A stretch of 64,000 nucleotides of DNA from Dictyostelium firmibasis (Eukaryota; Evosea; Eumycetozoa; Dictyosteliales; Dictyosteliaceae): assembly GCA_036169595.1 (NCBI GenBank), contig CM069765.1:1662501-1726500 (forward strand), in the 5' to 3' direction. Below, piece after piece: positions 1 to 9,900 of the stretch (within the stretch, counting starts at the first letter, position 1; the number at the start of each line of letters is the position of its first letter). The position numbers were made by a program, and so were the translations under genes. The notes beneath the pieces were generated by a model that saw nothing but the letters and a program-made list of their open reading frames with translations, was not told where the DNA came from and did not search any database.

Positions 1-473
1 AACAACAATTATCACCAAGATCAAGACCACCAACACCTCCAACAACACCATCATCACCCACATCAGGATCACCACCATTAGGTACACCACAATTTTCATC
101 GACATTATCATTTTCATCATCGATATTATCACCATTATTGACTTCAACGGAATCCAATAAGAAAATAGCGTGTTATAGAGCTGTGACTGATGAACAAAGG
201 ATCAAATTAGAATCATTGATAAATTATTTAACAGATTTAATCACTGATGAAATTGGTGATCCTTCATTATTATTATTTACAAGAGCTGAAGTTCATTCTC
301 AATTGAATGATTACATATCTGCTTTTAGAGATTATGAAATTGCAACTCATTTAACTCAAAAGTATACTGATATTCCTAAACGTCATCAAAGATTAAAACA
401 ACTATTAAAAGAACAAGAACAAAAACATCCTCTTCATCAACAACATCACCATCATCAAAAAAGTCTCCTTTAA
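1..473 (+). CDS. C-terminal part of an unrecognised TPR-like protein (cut by window edge)
   Basis: The reading frame is open from base 3 with no start inside the window, so only the last 156 or so residues are visible. The first 45 or so residues are Ser/Pro/Thr-rich linker. They are followed by a helical stretch whose pattern (LFTRAEVHSQLNDYISAFRDY) resembles one TPR-type helix pair, then a Lys/Gln/His-rich tail ending at TAA 471-473. The apparent start at 138 is a TTG codon inside the open frame and is not credible. Product unknown. A TPR co-chaperone or scaffold is only a guess from the single helix pair. Confidence 0.7.
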   Translation, partial: QQLSPRSRPPTPPTTPSSPTSGSPPLGTPQFSSTLSFSSSILSPLLTSTESNKKIACYRAVTDEQRIKLESLINYLTDLITDEIGDPSLLLFTRAEVHSQLNDYISAFRDYEIATHLTQKYTDIPKRHQRLKQLLKEQEQKHPLHQQHHHHQKSLL

Positions 474-655
474 AATAATAAATTAATAACACAACAATTT
501 TCAATTATCCTATTTGTTTTTTTTTTTTCTCATAATTTTTTTTTTTCGATCGTCTTTTTTTTTTCTTTGATTTTTTTATGTTGCATTTTTTTTTTTTTTT
601 ATTTTGTTTTTTTTTTTCATTTCATAACCACTTCCCCCCCCAACTGATCAATAAC

Positions 656-1631
656 ATGGATCCTTTAAGCAATGTTAAAAATGAAATATCGATAATGAAT
701 CATAAGTTATCGGCACTCTCTACATATATAAATAGTCAATTATTAGAATTAAAACATGTCAAATATAGGTAGGGTTATATTAATAATATCTCAACAAGAT
801 TTTTTTTTTTTTTTAACAAATTCCAATTTAATTCTAATATCTCAAAAAAAAAAAAAAAAAAAAAAAAAAAATGATAATCACAGTATTTAGAATTAATGTT
901 ACAAGAAATAATTGAATCAAAAAAAATAACTAGAACTTATTCTAAAAAACCAAAAATAGATACAGAATTAAATCCGCCACCATCAATTCCAACAACTCCA
1001 TCAACTGTAACCACTCAAATTCCCTTATTAAATGCATATGTACCAACATCAAATTTAACACCAACATCCAAAAAAAAACTTTCATTTTTTGAAACAACAA
1101 CAGAGGAAAAAAAAGACAAAAAAGAAAGAGAAAAGAAAGAAAAGGAGGAAAAAAAGAAAAAAAAGAAAGAGAAAAGAAAGAAAAGGAGGATAAAGAATAT
1201 GAAAATATACAAATTGGAAAAGTCTTAAATGAGTTAAAAAAAAAATTGGAATCTGAAGAAAAAGAAAAAGAAAGAGAAAAAGAGAAAGAGAAAGAGAAAA
1301 AGAGAAAGAGAAAGAGAAAGAGAAAGAGAAAGAGAAAGAGAAAGAGAAAGAGAAAGAGAAAGAGAAAGAGAAAGAGAAAGAAAAAGAAAAAGAGAAGGAA
1401 AATGTTGAAATTGAAAAATTGGATAAAGGAACAGAAAAAATTGAAAAACAAGAAAAGGAAGGAATAGAAAATCAAGAAAAACCAAAAGCCAAAAAAGTTG
1501 GTAGAAAAAAAATATTTAGAGAAAACCAAGATTTTGGTAAAAGACTAGTCAGAACAAAAACATTAACACCATCAGGAATTGCATTTGCAAAAGAATTTGA
1601 AGATGGTCCAAAAAAGAGACAAAGAAAATAA
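656..1631 (+). pseudogene. Coiled-coil, Lys/Glu-rich protein gene whose frame breaks in purine repeats
   Basis: An ATG at 656 opens an N-terminus predicted to form a helix (MDPLSNVKNEISIMNHKL). A second coding block starts near 884 after a CACAG acceptor. The stretch between is T/A-rich like an intron, but the good donor at 769 does not keep frame; only a poor donor at 758 (GTCAAA) does. From 896 the frame reads a Pro/Thr/Ser linker, then a Lys/Glu-rich coiled coil that moves to a second frame inside 1090-1200 and a third inside the (GAGAAA)n tract at about 1260-1400. It ends with a sensible basic C-terminus (KKVGRKKIFRENQDFGKR, then stop at 1631). No GT exists between about 1090 and 1220, so an intron cannot explain the first shift. 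It is either a decaying gene or a real gene with wrong homopolymer/repeat lengths in this sequence. Product not recognised. Confidence 0.45.
1260..1400 (+). repeat. (GAGAAA)n purine simple repeat inside a coding region
   Basis: About 140 bases of nearly pure GAGAAA/AGAAAG units with a few A insertions. In one frame it reads Glu-Lys, in the next Lys-Arg, and on the other strand a Ser/Leu/Phe repeat. The coding frame of the host gene changes across it, which is expected if unit slippage has occurred. Confidence 0.9.
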
Positions 1632-1692
1632 GTAGCAAAAAAAAAAAAAATTAGTTGTATTATAAATTAAATAAATCTATTATAATTATCTA

Positions 1693-2802
1693 TTATAAAA
1701 ACATTTGATTTTTATTATTAGATTTTAAAAATTGATTAATTGAATTTAAAGATGGTGTTGAAGAACAACCACCAAATGACAAACAATTTAAACCACCAAC
1801 AGCTGAAGCAAATTCTAAAGAATCTGAAAGTGATTGATTTTTATGAATTAAACTAAAGATTAAACCAGCTCTAAAAGCATCACCAGCACCAGTAGAGTCA
1901 ATAATTTTATCTGGTGGTATAATCGATGGGGTGAACCAATAGGGTTCAATCCAACTATCATTCCAAGTTCCACCAACTCCGAAACCATTTTTAGAATCTG
2001 TTAAAATAAATAAAAACTTTTTAAAAATGCCGTTCTCTTTTTGGAACCATTGGTTCATAATCTTGAAAAATCCTTCAATAGATCCATTTTTATTTCCAAA
2101 GTGATCGGAACTACTTTGAAAAATTAATTTTGATGTATGTTCAATTGATGTATTTTCCTTTGAAAGCTCATTAACCGCTGAATCCAATTCTTGGTCCATT
2201 AAAAATAGATTTGTATTGGTTACGATTGCTTTTTTTATAATCTCTTTATTTATAGAAGGATAATTTACGTCTAATGAAATCCAATGGTTTGGTCCAAATT
2301 GTAAATCCACATTCAATATTTTTTCTTTAATTTCTTTACATTCAATCATATATCGATCGATTTGTTCAAATCCTATTCCAAACATAGTTCTCTCTTTTGT
2401 ATTACAAACATAAATATCTACAATTGGTGTATATTCTATATTACATTTCAATGATGGTGGTGATGATGGTGATGACGATGACAACAAAGAGGATGGAGAG
2501 GAGGTATTGCCCTCAATTTTCGTATAGATTACATTTTTATCACTAGTTTTGTCAGTTGATTGTTTCAATTTATTCATAATAGTCTTACCATTTAAATCAT
2601 TTACAATAGGTGTTGATAAAAGTCTTACATATTCACTACCTTTATCCATCCATTCATTTAAACATACAAAGGTATTTGATGCTTCTCCTCCTAAAAAGGT
2701 TTGTTCCTCAACTACAGTGGTATAGGTACCAAGTGCTTTTGGAAATTCTTCGATCTTTCTAACTTTATCAATACAAACTGTTCCAAATATTTGAATTGTC
2801 AT
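1693..2802 (-). CDS. PfkB-family carbohydrate kinase
   Basis: Single exon of 369 residues with ATG at 2802. The N-terminus (QIFGTVCIDKV) is the ribokinase-type first strand, and LGGEASNTFVCLNEW is the following glycine-rich substrate-side segment. The C-terminal PfkB signature is DSTGAGDAFRAGL at about residues 302-314; its Asp is the catalytic base and the Gly-Ala-Gly forms the anion hole. The family transfers phosphate from ATP to sugars or nucleosides. The short N-terminus and size are in the range of ketohexokinase/ribokinase-like enzymes, but the substrate cannot be read from sequence. A low-complexity Ser/Pro insert lies near residues 100-120. It is transcribed away from the GTPase gene at 4090, with a 1.3 kb shared upstream region. 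Confidence 0.9.
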   Translation of the reverse strand: MTIQIFGTVCIDKVRKIEEFPKALGTYTTVVEEQTFLGGEASNTFVCLNEWMDKGSEYVRLLSTPIVNDLNGKTIMNKLKQSTDKTSDKNVIYTKIEGNTSSPSSLLSSSSPSSPPSLKCNIEYTPIVDIYVCNTKERTMFGIGFEQIDRYMIECKEIKEKILNVDLQFGPNHWISLDVNYPSINKEIIKKAIVTNTNLFLMDQELDSAVNELSKENTSIEHTSKLIFQSSSDHFGNKNGSIEGFFKIMNQWFQKENGIFKKFLFILTDSKNGFGVGGTWNDSWIEPYWFTPSIIPPDKIIDSTGAGDAFRAGLIFSLIHKNQSLSDSLEFASAVGGLNCLSFGGCSSTPSLNSINQFLKSNNKNQMFL

Positions 2803-3505
2803 TGTTTATCAATAATAACATCAACTAAAATATATATGTGTGAATAAAAAATTTTTTTTATTTTTTCTGTTTTTTTTTTTCTGTTCCAAAATGTTTCAAA
2901 TGACCAACTAAATTTTTTTTTTTTTTTTTTTTTTTTTTATTTTTTTTTTCAGAAAAATATTAATTTTTTAATTTTATATTATTTTTTTTCAAAAACATTC
3001 TCAGAAACTCCTATAAAATAAAAAATACGAATATATAACCTTTTTAAATTGTTTAAATTGAACTTTATTATGTAAGATGAAATAATATCCAATAGCGACA
3101 GCGAGAATAATTAAATAATGGGAGAAAACCATTTCTTTTTTTATATATCCCAATGATAATAAAGTTTCAAAATTAAGCGAACAATAATTCCAACCTTTAA
3201 AAGTTAATAAACCCAAACTTTGTCTTCAAGACCCTATCCCCTATATCCTGTTTTTTTTTTAAAAAAAAAAATAAACCATTTTAAAATAAAATAAATTATA
3301 GGGATACAAAACTATTGGAAAAAAAAGAAAAAAAAGAAAGGAGCGTCATCACTTTCAATTAAATGGTATTGTTCTTGTAGTTACCATTAAAATTTCTCTC
3401 TTTTTTTTTCTTTAGTTTTTTTCATTTTTTTTTTTTTATTTGGATTTCTCAGAAATATTCTTAAATTATCATTATTTTCCCAAAAAAAAAAAAAAAAAAT
3501 AAATG

Positions 3506-3539
<34 letters not shown>

Positions 3540-3630
3540 TTTACTTGGTGTTATTAATACAAAAATAATTTTAAATATATATAATTATATAGATATCTTT
3601 AACTATTCTTTTTTTTTCATATTATATTAT

Positions 3631-3663
<33 letters not shown>

Positions 3664-4089
3664 TTTTAAGAATATTTTTTTATTAATTTTTTTTTTTAAT
3701 TTTCTTATTTTTTTTTGTTTTTAATTTTCTTATTTTTTATTTTATTTTATTTTTTTTTTTTTTTTTTTTTTTTTTTGTTTTAAATTAAATTTAATTTATT
3801 TTTTAAAAAAAAAAAAAAAATTTTTTTTTGTGTTTAAATGAAAAAACCTCAATCAGAATTTCAATATTATTTCAAATAGCATTTATTCAATTAAATTTAT
3901 ATATATATATTACAAATAATCTCATTAATTTGACAAAAAAATAAAAATAAAAAAATAAAAAAAACAATTGGGGAAATAGAGTAAAAAAAAATAAAAATAA
4001 AAATAAAAAAAAAAATAAAAAAAAAGATATATTTTTTTTTATCTTTTTTTTTTTTTTTTTTTTTTTATTTTTTCCTACAATTATAAATA
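2803..4089. other. 1.3 kb divergent intergenic region
   Basis: A+T-rich spacer between two divergent starts (2802 minus, 4090 plus), so it must hold both promoters. It consists mainly of poly-T and poly-A runs (for example 2910-2950, 3480-3535, 3636-3661, 3750-3776), plus a more complex patch at 3000-3370 that contains a possible small ORF. No other gene is seen. Confidence 0.7.
3001..3132 (-). CDS. Possible small one-pass membrane protein or gene remnant
   Basis: A 43-codon reading frame from ATG 3132 encodes a short hydrophobic segment (HYLIILAVAIGYYFIL) followed by a basic patch (VQFKQFKK), as in tiny membrane subunits. The frame is open further upstream only from a TTG. Its base composition is richer than the surrounding homopolymer DNA. 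It could be a real microprotein, one exon of a spliced gene, or a relic; no family was recognised. Confidence 0.2.
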   Translation of the reverse strand: MVFSHYLIILAVAIGYYFILHNKVQFKQFKKVIYSYFLFYRSF

Positions 4090-6129
4090 ATGGATTATAA
4101 AGTTAAACAGCAACAAAAACAACAAACTAAAAACGGATCAACAACAACAACAATAACAACATCAAAAAATATGGTAAATCACAAAGAACAACAACCAGAT
4201 AAATTGGTCAAATCAATTACAAAATCAACAGAAGAATTAACAATTCAAGAGAATATTTTAACAACATCAACCAGTGGGCAACCAACCGTCCAACCAACCA
4301 CAACAACAACAACAACTACAACTACATCCACTACCACAACCACATCGACCAATAATACGGTTTTGGTTGATAGTACTAATGGTAATGGTTGTGTGATTGA
4401 ACATTTAAAACCAGAGGTTGAATATGGTAACATTGAATATAAGCTACAACTGATCAATCCAACACCAGACAGATTGGAACATTTAACCTCACAAATGAAA
4501 TGGAGAATTGGTGAGGGAGCAGGTGAGTGTCTCTATGAGTTAGGTGTTAGTGACGATGGTACAGCAGTTGGTTTATCGGATGAAGATATGGCATCATCAT
4601 TGGAGACATTGAATAAGATGGCAAAGAAATTGGGTGCCGATCTAACCATCATTAGAGAGAGACCTGGCTTAAGTGGTGGTAAAGTAGTGGAAGCATTGAT
4701 TAGAAAGTATGCATCGACTGAAGATTTTTCAGAGATTCGTGTTGTATGTTGTGGTAACGTTGACGCTGGTAAATCAACATTGTTGGGTGTATTAAAATGT
4801 GGTGTTTTAGATGATGGTAGAGGCAAAGCACGTCTAAATGTATTTCGTCATCGTCACGAGGTGGAAAGTGGAAGAACCAGTTCAATCTCTCAAGAGATTG
4901 TTGGATTCGATAGTAAGGGTAAAATCGTAAACTACAACACTTTACATTCTTCCCTCTCTCCAAGTGAAATCTGTGAAAGTTCCTCAAAGATCATCACCTT
5001 TGTGGATTTGGCAGGCCATGAAAAATACTTGAAAACAACATTGTTTGGTATGACATCAAGTTCACCCGATTATTGTATGATTGCAGTGGGTGCCAATACA
5101 ATGGGTGCTACAGGTATGTGCAAAGAACATTTGGGTATTGCGCTCTCTTTACATATTCCAGTGTATATTGTAATCACCAAAATCGATAGAGCACCCGAGA
5201 ATGTATTGGCAGCAACAATGACGGACATTAAAAAGATTTTACGTGGACCTGGTGCAAGAAAGCTACCAGTAGTCATTAAAAATCAAGATGATGTTGTAGT
5301 TGCAGCTAGAAACTTTGTATCAGATCGTGTCGTACCAATCTTTACCGTTTCAAATGTAACCGGCGAGAATTTGGATCTCTTGAGAATGTTTTTAAATCTT
5401 TTACCAGCTCGTAAAGAATGGGAATCATTGGCTTTGAAACCGGCACAACTCGATATCGATTCAACCTGGAATGTTAGTGGTGTTGGAACAGTTGTTAGTG
5501 GTACAGTTATGAAAGGTGTCATTACAGCTGGTGAAACTCTTTTGATTGGTCCGGATGATGGTGGCAATTTCGTGCAAACTCTGGTCAAATCAATTCATAC
5601 CAAACGTTTGCCAGTTAAACATGTCAAAGCTGGCCAAACCGCAAGTTTAGCTTTAAAGAGGATTAAAAAAGAGCAGATTAGAAAAGGTATGGTCATCATT
5701 CATCCATCTGCAAAACCACAGGCAACTCGTGAATTCATTGCCGAGGTTTTAATCTTATTTCATAGTACAACAATTAGTAAAAACTATGAAAGTGTCATTC
5801 ATTGTCTTAGTACAACACAAAGTGCACGTTTGATCGAGATGGACAAAGAAGTTCTTCGTACTGGTGATCGTGCTAGAGTTAAATTCAGGTACTTGCATCG
5901 TCCACAGTTTTTAACAGTCGGCAGTAAGTTTGTAATTCGTGAAGGTCGTTCAAAAGGTATTGGTCGTATCGTTGAATTATGTCCGTTTGTTGTGGAACCA
6001 ATCGTTCATAAAATTTCAAATGCTCACGGTCACTCGAATGCTCATTTAACAAATGCCACCAATGGTGTAAAAAAACAAACAGTTACCAGGGCTCAAAGAT
6101 TAAAAAACAAAACCTCTTCTGATGGCTAA
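4090..6129 (+). CDS. GTPBP1/GP-1-type translational GTPase
   Basis: Single exon, 679 residues. Residues 1-90 are low-complexity Gln/Thr. A conserved N-terminal region (about 105-215) precedes an elongation-factor-like GTPase domain. G1 is GNVDAGKST at about 222, G3 is DLAGHEKY at about 306 and G4 is TKID at about 363. Domains II and III follow (GTVVSGTVMKGVI; then the RVKFRYLHRPQF strand characteristic of GTPBP1/2). This family is EF1A/Hbs1-related and is linked in other eukaryotes to mRNA turnover and ribosome rescue in the cytosol. All GTP-binding motifs are intact, so the protein is expected to be active. GTPBP1 and GTPBP2 cannot be separated by eye. An AATAAA lies shortly after the stop. 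Confidence 0.93.
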   Translation: MDYKVKQQQKQQTKNGSTTTTITTSKNMVNHKEQQPDKLVKSITKSTEELTIQENILTTSTSGQPTVQPTTTTTTTTTTSTTTTTSTNNTVLVDSTNGNGCVIEHLKPEVEYGNIEYKLQLINPTPDRLEHLTSQMKWRIGEGAGECLYELGVSDDGTAVGLSDEDMASSLETLNKMAKKLGADLTIIRERPGLSGGKVVEALIRKYASTEDFSEIRVVCCGNVDAGKSTLLGVLKCGVLDDGRGKARLNVFRHRHEVESGRTSSISQEIVGFDSKGKIVNYNTLHSSLSPSEICESSSKIITFVDLAGHEKYLKTTLFGMTSSSPDYCMIAVGANTMGATGMCKEHLGIALSLHIPVYIVITKIDRAPENVLAATMTDIKKILRGPGARKLPVVIKNQDDVVVAARNFVSDRVVPIFTVSNVTGENLDLLRMFLNLLPARKEWESLALKPAQLDIDSTWNVSGVGTVVSGTVMKGVITAGETLLIGPDDGGNFVQTLVKSIHTKRLPVKHVKAGQTASLALKRIKKEQIRKGMVIIHPSAKPQATREFIAEVLILFHSTTISKNYESVIHCLSTTQSARLIEMDKEVLRTGDRARVKFRYLHRPQFLTVGSKFVIREGRSKGIGRIVELCPFVVEPIVHKISNAHGHSNAHLTNATNGVKKQTVTRAQRLKNKTSSDG

Positions 6130-7224
6130 AAAAAAAAAAAAAATCCCAAACCTTGCTCTACCAACATCCCTAAAAAAATCCCTTACCACTTATTTAAAAA
6201 ACTAATCTCCTTTTATATATACAATGTACATTCAACCCCTTTTAATAAATTAAAATAATAATAATAGTATTAATAAAAACAAAACAATAATAACATCAAC
6301 AACAATAATAATAATAATAGTGAACAATACCAAACAGAATTAATAAACTAATGTTTAACTACTTGTAATATATAATATAATCCATACGTTCCAATTTTTT
6401 TTTTTTTTTTTTTTTTTCATACAACAAAATAATCCACTCTTTTAAATGAATTTTATTTTTGATTCGTTACTTATTTATGGCAATCACTCAAATAGATTAT
6501 TCAACCACCCAGTGTGGTATTTAGATTCATTTAGTTAATAAAAAAAAAAAATGGAAAATGGGAAATAATAATTAAACAATGAATTTGTTAAAAAAATAAA
6601 TATTTTTGTTGAATCGAAAATAGCTGTTTTTCTTTATAAAGACGTAATTTTAAACCTTTGAAAACTTTACAACACCACCCAGATCCCATTTAATGAATTC
6701 ATTTGAAAGTCTTTTTCATCAAATTGGCTTTGATTCAATGGTACCTTTACCATACTATTTACATAGCCTTCAAATTCATTAATATCACTAAATAGCAATT
6801 CTTCATCTTTATCATCAGTAATAACGATTCCTTCATGAATTGCAACCCCACCAACATATTTAGTTTGGCTATATCGAACTGTCCAAACTCCTCAAGGGCA
6901 TTTATTTACCATTTTTTTTTGGTCCTTCATTGTTTTTAAAAAATTCTAAACCTTTGTTTGAAATATACATTTTTTTTATAAACAAGAATTTCTTAATGAT
7001 TAATAGAAAGAGATTAAAAAAAAAAAAACTTAAATACGTGCTTAAAAAATAAAAATGAATAAATATTGGGAGAGGGCGAGTCAAAAAAGGTAAAAATAAT
7101 AATAATAATTTTAAAACCTTGTATTAATAACCATCACCCTTGTAAAATTCCCTTTTCAAATAAAAACTATACTTTGTCTTTTTTTTTTTTTTTTTTTTTC
7201 AGAAATAAAATTGTTTTTTTAAAT
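6130..7224. other. Convergent intergenic region with one gene fossil
   Basis: Lies between the stops of the GTPase (plus) and the NAD kinase (minus). 6130-6600 is 3' UTR-like A+T-rich DNA with (AAT)n and a poly-T run at about 6398-6418. 6667-6970 holds the lysozyme fossil. 7085-7224 is featureless A+T-rich sequence with a poly-T run. Confidence 0.7.
6667..6970 (-). pseudogene. Decayed GH24 (phage-type) lysozyme
   Basis: Read on the minus strand, the segment aligns block by block with GH24 endolysin-type lysozymes. It has an N-terminal ISNKGLEFFKNNEG block (family pattern I-S-x-K-G-ahh-h-x-x-x-E-G, carrying the catalytic Glu), then GVWTVRYSQT (family GVWTIGYGHT). An acidic DDEDEELLFSDINEFE helix corresponds to the family (T)xxEAExLLxxDLxxFE, and VNSMVKVPLNQSQFDE to the family Vxxxhxx-LTQNQFDA. 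About 90 residues are represented. At least two breaks separate the blocks and the C-terminal half of the enzyme is absent. Amoebae use lysozymes to digest bacterial walls, and Dictyostelium carries phage-type lysozymes. No signal peptide or promoter can be made out. Recent enough for about half the domain to be readable. Confidence 0.7.
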
Positions 7225-9356
7225 TTATTTTGAAAGGTTTGCATTTGGTGAGATTGGTGTTGGAGGTGAAGTTGGAATTGAATTTTGAGAAGAAGTTGAT
7301 AAATTTAAAGGACTACTATTATTTGAGTTTTCACCACTACTTCCACTAGAGATACTACTACCTTGCGGGGCTGTAAAAGATTTTTGAACTTGTCTAAGAT
7401 TCCAATTTAAATTTTGAGCCAATTTTTCAAACCATTCATTACTTTCATCAGTTTTACAAACGACAGGTACAGCCCATCTAGAGGTTTTAATGATAACATA
7501 ATCACCTCTCTTTAACTCTTGTCTATTTTTACCATCAAATGAAGCCCAAACTGGACATCTACTTGTTTCAGGAACACGTATAATTAATTCAGATGTTGAT
7601 GGTAATATAACGGGCCTAAATGAGAGAGTATGTGGACAAATTGGTGTAATTAATATTGCGGGTATGGTTGGATGAACTAAAGAACCACCAGCACTCAAAG
7701 AATATGCAGTTGAACCAGTAGATGTTGCAATTATTAATCCATCAGCTTGAACGATTGTAATTAATTTACCATCACAACAACATTCTAAATTTGATAGATA
7801 TGGATTGGTACCTCTATCGATTGTAACCTCATTTAAAACTTGATATCTATGTCTATTAATATTACTACCTATATTAATTAAACCACTACCACCACTACTA
7901 CTTCCACCACCACCACCGCCACTACCACCACCGCCACTACCACCACCTGGCGTACTTGCAGTGTTTGATCCACCTGGTGTTGATAAACCAGTAGGATTTA
8001 AATTTGTAGTTGTAGTGGTTGTAGTAGTTGAAGTTGGTGTTGAAATGGTTGTAGTGGTTACATTACCATCTGACGTTACGACGGTACAAGATAACCTTAA
8101 ACGATAGGATACAAAACATTTACCATCAATAACTGATTGAATATATTCTCTATGGTGTGAATAATCAAATGCTGTCAAAAATCCTAACGAACCTAAACTA
8201 AACGATAGAATTGGCGGTATATAAGTTTTAAAGAGTGATGATGTATGTAAAATTGTACCATCACCACCCATCGAAATAATGAAATCGATTGAGTAGGGAT
8301 CGGCAGAACTTGACAAAACTTCAATCATTGGATCATTATCGATCAATGAATCATCTTCATCATTACTATCACTCTCTTTCATAACTTTAATTCCAATATC
8401 TTTTAACCAACCAACTAAACTTGGTATTAATTCATTAATTGTTTCATCATTATATTTCTTTATAATTAATACTTTTTTTGGTTTAACTCTCCATTTTAAT
8501 TGTAACTAGTTTAAAAAAAAAAAAATTATTTTTAGAATAAATAAATAAAAAATAAATATATATATATATATATAAATACTTACAACTTGAGGTAAAATAC
8601 ATTTCTTTTTCTTTAATTTTTTAATACAAGATTCAATTGGAGAGGAAATTTGGTTTGGATATTCTTCATGAGGGAAATCATCCAAAGATTTACTAATTGA
8701 ATTTTTTGACGGTTTATTTAAGTTTGTTGATTTTAATAAACTACTACTACTCTCTAAATTATTCGATGAGGGTGTTGTTGTTGTTTTTGGTGAAAGCTCC
8801 AATGCTTTTAATGATGGTTCATCCTCTAACAAGAGTTGATTTGGAGGTTGTTGTTGTGCTTGTTGTGGATGTTTATTATTATCATTATTCTTTCTGCTAC
8901 TATATTGAAATCCTTTGTTTAATAAATCACTATTTTTTTTTTCTTGTTTTAATAAGTTTGAGTAACCATCATCCAATGATGAACTGTGATCTTTGCTATT
9001 GTTATTCCCATAGTTATCCTCTTCAATTTCGTTTTCATCCATTACTTTATTTGGTAAATCACAACTTGAATAATATGTTGAGACGTAATAGAATTGGTTC
9101 TTTTTCGATTTCTTCTTTCCTGTTGTAAAATTTAATGGTGATAAAAATGAATTCGATACTGGTGATATTGGTATTTGTTCTTCGTCGTCCGATGATGATA
9201 ATGATGATGTCGATGAAATTCTTGTTGGTGCTGTTGTTGAAGAATTACTACTGTTATCACTGTTGCTACCAAGGCTAATTTTTAAGTTTAATTTATTATT
9301 TTTAATATTGCTATTACTATTAATATTACTATTATTATTATTATTATTATTATTAC

Positions 9357-9399
<43 letters not shown>

Positions 9400-9900
9400 G
9401 GTAATATAATAATTGCTCTCTTCTTGAATACTTGGTAATGGTATTAACTCTTTTTTTGAATAAAGGGATATGGGACTAGAATTGTTATTACTATTGGTAT
9501 TATTATTGCTATTGTTATTGCTATTACTATTGTTATTGTTATTACTATTACTATTACTTCTATTATTAATATTATTATTAATATCACTATTTATTTCTTT
9601 GTTGACTAATATATTTTTTTTCTCATTATTTTCAATACTATTATTATTAATGTTATTTTTATTGACGCTGTCTGTAATTGTACCACCATCGTTAATATCA
9701 CAATTTTTATTATGGTTTTGAGTTTTCATATATAATTTATTGTCGATATTATTACTGTTGTCATTATTATTGTTATTATTATTATTTTTTTTTATTGTTT
9801 CTTTTTGTGTTATTATAATATACAATAATGTTGATACCAATAAAAGAAAAGTCAAGTAATGAGATAAAAGATTATCTGGAATTGAAATTATAATTTCCAT
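7225..9900 (-). CDS. NAD kinase with N-terminal membrane segment (two exons)
   Basis: Exon 1 is 9900-8584, the intron 8583-8506 (GTAAGT...CTAG) and exon 2 8505-7225, giving 865 residues with the phase kept. It phosphorylates NAD to NADP using ATP. The catalytic fold lies in exon 2: FIISMGGDGTILHTSSLF (GGDG motif at about 519-523), the LGFLTAF strand, and the NAD-kinase signature region ADGLIIATSTGSTAYSLSAGG, followed by HTLSFRPVILP. Two things are unusual. A hydrophobic N-terminal helix at about residues 9-32 should anchor the protein in a membrane with the enzyme on one face. A Thr- then Gly/Ser-rich insert at about 585-655 splits the domain. Residues 38-190 are nearly all Asn/Ser. The upstream region to the kinase gene at 10890 is about 1 kb. 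Confidence 0.92.

Noticed and set aside
942-1529. A 195-residue Phe/Leu/Ser minus-strand frame
   Set aside because: Antisense of the purine-rich coiled-coil gene; composition is only the complement of A/G repeats.
4245-5588. Antisense frames within the GTPBP1 gene
   Set aside because: They oppose an intact, highly conserved protein and show no family similarity.
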